Positions 60,973-64,000 of a stretch of DNA of 64,000 bases are shown here, piece by piece. The stretch comes from Acidimicrobiia bacterium (GTDB taxonomy: Bacteria > Actinomycetota > Acidimicrobiia > Acidimicrobiales > AC-14). Below the pieces are notes generated by a model, which saw only the letters and a program-made list of their open reading frames with translations, was not told the origin of the DNA and ran no database searches. The stretch covers positions 62,001 through 126,000 of the forward strand of contig JAHFUP010000002.1 of assembly GCA_023265025.1 (NCBI GenBank). The letters are read 5' to 3'. The position numbers were made by a program, and so were the translations under genes. Position 1 is the stretch's first letter. Every line of letters begins with the position of its first letter.

Positions 60973-62172
60973 TCATGCCGCGCTCGCCGGCGCGTCGCCA
61001 TGCCGAGGATGCCGCGGATCATCTGGTCGGACGAAGGCCCGTTTGCCCCGCCCCTCCACCAGGCGCCACCCGTCCAGGCTCTTGAGGTCGTGGTGATGGG
61101 GACACAACCTGTCCAGTAGATCGAGCGCGGTGAAGTGCGTCGCCGCCCAGTCCACCCGATGGTCGGTCTCCAGCCACGTTGAAGCGGTGCAGCCCTCGGC
61201 GGCACAGGTCGGGAACATCCACTCCAGTGCCGTCTGCTGTTTGGCGTTGGCCCGCCGGCCCATGTGGGCCACCCCCACCACCGCCTCCCCGTCGGTCACG
61301 ACCGCGGCCAGGAACGGATCGCCTGAGTCGAGCAGTTCCCGCACCGCGGAGACGGCCACCGGCCCGAAGCCGGCGATCTCACACACCTCGCCCTCGATCA
61401 CCCGGCCCCGCAGCAGCGCCGGCAGGTCGATGCGGACAATCGTCTTGGCCCCCGAGCGCGCGGGCCGCGACGCCGGCGCACACACCGCCTCAGCCAGAGC
61501 ATCGGCGGCGTAGGCCTCGGAGGGCTCGGAGCGCCCTTCGGACCGGGCCGTGCGGAACAGCCGGTCCCGCAGAGGCAGCAGTGCGGCCATGATCGCCGCC
61601 CCCACCTCGGGGTTGTCGCGCATGCGGAGGTTCCAGCCCCCTTCGGCGTCACCCCAGGTGCGCAGGAACCGCTCGGCGTGGATCTTGGCCCGCCGGGCCT
61701 CGGCATCGGGCAGCGCCGCCGCCTTGGTCCGGGCGCACTCCTCCCGCAGCTCGGCCAGCGACGACGTCGCCGCCTTGGCCAGTAGCCGATCGGCGGCCGA
61801 ACCATCGATCGCCGCCGCATCGGCCACCGCCGCCGCCTGCTGCGCCGACAAGGAACCAGCACGAGCCGCGGCGTCCACCGCCGGCAACTTCCCCAGCCGG
61901 CGGGCGGTGGTGATCGTCTCCGACGCCTGCCCCACCGACGTCCCCGTCGAGCGGGCCAGGTGGTGGGCCGCCGACCGCTCGCCGGCCCGCTTCCACGCAC
62001 CGCCGTCGGCCGCCCGGGCCGCGGCCAGCCCCTTGACCGTCGCCGCCATCCGCTCGATGGCCGCCGCCTCGATGACGGCCACACCGGCCTGCTCGCCACT
62101 CAACAAGGAGGCGTCGAACGCCGCGGCGTAGCGACCCATCGCATCCCGCAACTCCGCCAACCGCTCGCACAT
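60973..62172 (-). CDS. Second DUF222 / HNH endonuclease, SOS-box controlled
   Basis: A 399-residue protein. The helical DUF222 region spans about 1-290 and the HNH C-terminus has C-A-A-E-G-C, L-E-T-D-H-R-V-D-W and L-C-P-H-H-H. It differs substantially from the other DUF222 gene here, so this is not a recent duplication. The start is the ATG with TTGGAG 9 bases upstream; an ATG three codons earlier is possible, while the longer frame runs through the LexA box. Confidence 0.9.
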   Translation of the reverse strand: MCERLAELRDAMGRYAAAFDASLLSGEQAGVAVIEAAAIERMAATVKGLAAARAADGGAWKRAGERSAAHHLARSTGTSVGQASETITTARRLGKLPAVDAAARAGSLSAQQAAAVADAAAIDGSAADRLLAKAATSSLAELREECARTKAAALPDAEARRAKIHAERFLRTWGDAEGGWNLRMRDNPEVGAAIMAALLPLRDRLFRTARSEGRSEPSEAYAADALAEAVCAPASRPARSGAKTIVRIDLPALLRGRVIEGEVCEIAGFGPVAVSAVRELLDSGDPFLAAVVTDGEAVVGVAHMGRRANAKQQTALEWMFPTCAAEGCTASTWLETDHRVDWAATHFTALDLLDRLCPHHHDLKSLDGWRLVEGRGKRAFVRPDDPRHPRHGDAPASAA

Positions 62173-62229
62173 TGCGACCATCTCCAACGAATGGAGGGCC
62201 TGACCAGTGAGGGAGTTCGACGTCTCCCA

Positions 62230-62243
62230 CGAACGTATGTTCG
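62230..62243. promoter_or_regulatory. LexA (SOS) box upstream of the second DUF222/HNH gene
   Basis: CGAACGTATGTTCG is a second exact match to CGAAC-RNRY-GTTCG, about 58 bases before the chosen ATG. Confidence 0.85.
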
Positions 62244-62631
62244 TAGCGTACCGCATCACTGCCCCGGTCGCAAGGCAAATTGATCGGTCGTCGGCCGAAA
62301 TTGTTGCCCGATCTCGCCAAGGGCCACGACGTCGCCGGGCGGCGGCCACAGAGGCCCGCGCTGGATGTAGAAGTTCCGTGCGAAACCGGGGGTGTCTCCC
62401 TGCCCGGCGGTGTCTCGGTCGGTCGCACGAGACGTCCCGTGTCTCCTACTTGAACGGGGATCGCCTCGGTGATCAAATCGCCGTTGAGACGTGCCTGCTG
62501 TCTCTCCCTGCCATGCCGAGATGTGATGCTCCCTGCCGCGGACGGGCATCCTGTAGGAGCTGGGACGGGGCTTGATTCGCCGAGGCTGGTCTTGGCTGTT
62601 GAGCCCAACGTCTTTCCGACCCTCGTCACGG
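62244..62631. other. Non-coding stretch of about 390 bases
   Basis: No supported gene. Holds a small inverted repeat GTCTCG-N10-CGAGAC (62412-62433) and several GTCTC/GAGAC words. It should contain the promoter of the HNH gene (minus) and possibly of the small gene to the right. Confidence 0.4.
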
Positions 62632-62832
62632 GTGCCAAGCCCGAATGCCGAATGCCCAGTATGTCAGCGGCCGGTGGTCGTGGGGGGAACGACCTACCTA
62701 GGCAACATGTACTTCGGACCGATAATGGCTCCTCGGACGCGTCAGGAGCTGATCAATGCGTGCGCAGTTCACGGTCGCTCCCCCTTCAACGATTCGACCG
62801 TTCAGGTGGCCGGAGGAGACCCCCCGACTTGA
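62632..62832 (+). CDS. Possible 66-residue protein with a C-x2-C pair
   Basis: Reads A-E-C-P-V-C-Q-R-P-V-V-V-G-G-T-T-Y and then R-T-R-Q-E-L-I-N-A-C-A-V-H-G. The C-P-V-C and C-x2-H spacing would suit a zinc ribbon. GTG start without a clear ribosome binding site. Base composition is less GC-rich than the neighbours. No family recognised. Confidence 0.45.
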   Translation: MPSPNAECPVCQRPVVVGGTTYLGNMYFGPIMAPRTRQELINACAVHGRSPFNDSTVQVAGGDPPT

Positions 62833-62908
62833 TCGGGGACAGACAGGGGGCCGGGTCGTGCTACTTGCGCGCCAGCCGCGGATGGGGAGACCCAACGTTT
62901 CGCGGGAT

Positions 62909-63226
62909 TCAGAAAGGCTCGTCGCCGTAGTCGTACGCCGGCGCCGGCTGGCCGGGCGCCGCCGGCGCCGGCTGGCCCGCAGCGGCCGGCGTGGCCTCGC
63001 CGGCGGCGGCGCGGCTGATCGCTTCCAGGCGGGGGGCGAGCTCGTCGACCTTGGCCCGGGCCCGGCGAATGCGGCCGTCGAGGTCCTCCATGATGTCGAT
63101 GGCCCGCTGGAACCGGGCGGTCAGCGCGTCGACGTCGACCAGGCCCTCGTCGAGCTCGGCGATGATCCTGTTGAGCTCCTCGACCGCCTGGGCATAGCTC
63201 AGCTCTCCGGGTGGCGTGTCACTCAT
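62909..63226 (-). CDS. xseB: Exodeoxyribonuclease VII small subunit
   Basis: A 105-residue protein: L-S-Y-A-Q-A-V-E-E-L-N-R-I-I-A-E-L-D-E-G and F-Q-R-A-I-D-I-M form the XseB coiled-coil that sheaths XseA; the C-terminal Ala/Pro tail is an actinobacterial extra. The ATG overlaps the xseA stop by eight bases. Confidence 0.95.
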   Translation of the reverse strand: MSDTPPGELSYAQAVEELNRIIAELDEGLVDVDALTARFQRAIDIMEDLDGRIRRARAKVDELAPRLEAISRAAAGEATPAAAGQPAPAAPGQPAPAYDYGDEPF

Positions 63227-64000
63227 GGCGCGGGTCCTCCTGGTCGTCGCGGGTCACCTGCGTCACGGTCGACGTCGCCTTGCCGCCGGCGAACGTCGTG
63301 ACCAGGGTGACGCCCTCGTCGACGTCGGACGCACGCCGGAGCAGCCGGCCGTCGACCGTGTGGGTGAGGGTCCACCCCCGGGCCAGCTGGCGCCGGGGGT
63401 CGTAGGCCTCGAGGACGGCGCGACGGGCGGCGGCCCGGTCCGTGTCCGCCGCGAGGCGCCGCTCCACCTCCCGGGTGAGGCGGCGGCCGGCGCCGGCGAC
63501 GGCGGCGGACTGGCCGTCGACCAGGCCGTCGAACCGCGACCGGGTGAGCAGCATCTCGGCCCGCTGGATGGGTCGGCCGGCCGCAACAAGGGTCGTCGCG
63601 GCTCCGGTGGCGACGCTGCCGGCGCCGGCGGCCAGGTCGTTGGCCGCATCGACGCAGCGCCGGCGGGCGGCGCCGGTGGCGTCGTGCGACAGGTCGGTGA
63701 GGCGACGGTGGGCGTCGCGTAGCTCGGCCCCGCCCGATGCGCGAATGCGGTGCGCAGCCGTCGAGAGGTGGTCGACCCGGCTGTCGAGGCAGTGGGCCGC
63801 GCTGCGAGCCAGGTCGCTCGACGAGCGGGCGTGGGCCTGCTCGTGGAGCGTCAAGCGGTGCCTGGTGAGGGTCGACACGGCGCGCCACTGGCCGTCGACG
63901 TGGGCGGCCGTCGTAGCCAGCCGGGCGTCGACGAGCCGGCCGATCCGGGTGAGCGCCGCGGCCAGGTCGTCCCAGGCGCCGGCCACTGTGGCCACGATGG
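63219..64000 (-). CDS. xseA: Exodeoxyribonuclease VII large subunit, C-terminal part
   Basis: The frame is open to the window end. The visible 260 residues are the long helical arm (repeated Ala/Arg-rich helices) and the C-terminal L-E-A-Y-D-P-R-R-Q-L-A-R-G-W-T-L segment typical of XseA. The catalytic and OB domains lie beyond the window. Nuclease VII degrades single-stranded DNA in repair. Confidence 0.93.
   Translation of the reverse strand, partial: IVATVAGAWDDLAAALTRIGRLVDARLATTAAHVDGQWRAVSTLTRHRLTLHEQAHARSSSDLARSAAHCLDSRVDHLSTAAHRIRASGGAELRDAHRRLTDLSHDATGAARRRCVDAANDLAAGAGSVATGAATTLVAAGRPIQRAEMLLTRSRFDGLVDGQSAAVAGAGRRLTREVERRLAADTDRAAARRAVLEAYDPRRQLARGWTLTHTVDGRLLRRASDVDEGVTLVTTFAGGKATSTVTQVTRDDQEDPRHE

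Overview
The window is high-GC DNA (roughly 70 percent by eye) that reads as an actinobacterial chromosome. The ClpS/DUF2017 pair, PASTA-domain Ser/Thr kinase, DUF222/HNH genes behind Gram-positive-type LexA boxes, GTG/TTG starts and 4-bp stop/start overlaps all fit Actinomycetota. The mix resembles uncultured Acidimicrobiia or a related class, but that placement is an inference, not a measurement.

Region by region: (1) 0-6.4 kb, all on the minus strand: a partial Phd-type antitoxin, two membrane-anchored kelch proteins, a fused 2-oxoacid dehydrogenase E1 alpha-beta gene, a leucine-dehydrogenase-type enzyme and a cupredoxin lipoprotein. This is a branched-chain amino acid catabolic block with exported propellers at its 3' end. 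(2) 6.4-6.6 kb: tRNA-Phe and tRNA-Asp. (3) 6.6-14.6 kb: two divergent, translationally coupled operons: response regulator, histidine kinase, SDR epimerase and GT87 transferase on the minus strand; GT2, DUF2064 transferase, methyltransferase, molybdopterin oxidoreductase and a membrane protein on the plus strand. (4) 14.6-26.6 kb: an accessory-looking mosaic with an SOS-box-controlled HNH gene, an internally duplicated lipoprotein, an XRE regulator, VOC proteins, a winged-helix regulator coupled to a phospholipase-C-like protein behind a palindromic operator, an AraC/VOC pair, propeller and duplicated hypothetical proteins, a VapBC pair and a SnoaL-like protein.

(5) 26.7-36.8 kb: the most notable system, a five-gene operon of WGR-DUF4132, MoxR-type AAA+ ATPase, DUF5682, VWA (MIDAS) and SWIM zinc-finger proteins. 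It has the same gene set as the poorly understood E. coli yehI/yehL/yehM/yehP/yehQ cluster. Four of the five genes overlap by 1-4 bases, and the ATPase is preceded by two hairpins, the second of which contains its ribosome binding site. (6) 37.0-44.8 kb: a probable decaying genomic island with a 20-bp direct repeat (19/20) at both ends of its core. It holds a 1296-residue secreted multidomain protein, frameshifted genes (aspartic-protease-like and XRE/HTH), small paralogous genes, a toxin-antitoxin-like pair, a leaderless HTH gene and an integrase pseudogene abutting tRNA-Glu.

(7) 44.8-53.2 kb: mostly housekeeping: an S51-peptidase/CysRS-tail fusion, an alpha/beta hydrolase, PlsY, a DegV protein, DUF2017, ClpS, heme A synthase, a membrane protein and an ABC exporter. 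(8) 53.2-60.9 kb: envelope and signalling genes: a DUF5666-like lipoprotein and a hydrolase that both seem to start at CTG, a His-rich protein, MarR, a PASTA kinase, a subtilisin with an LPASG-membrane tail, a chagasin-like inhibitor, GAF and RibD-like proteins. (9) 61.0-64.0 kb: a second SOS-box DUF222/HNH gene and xseB-xseA (the latter running off the end).
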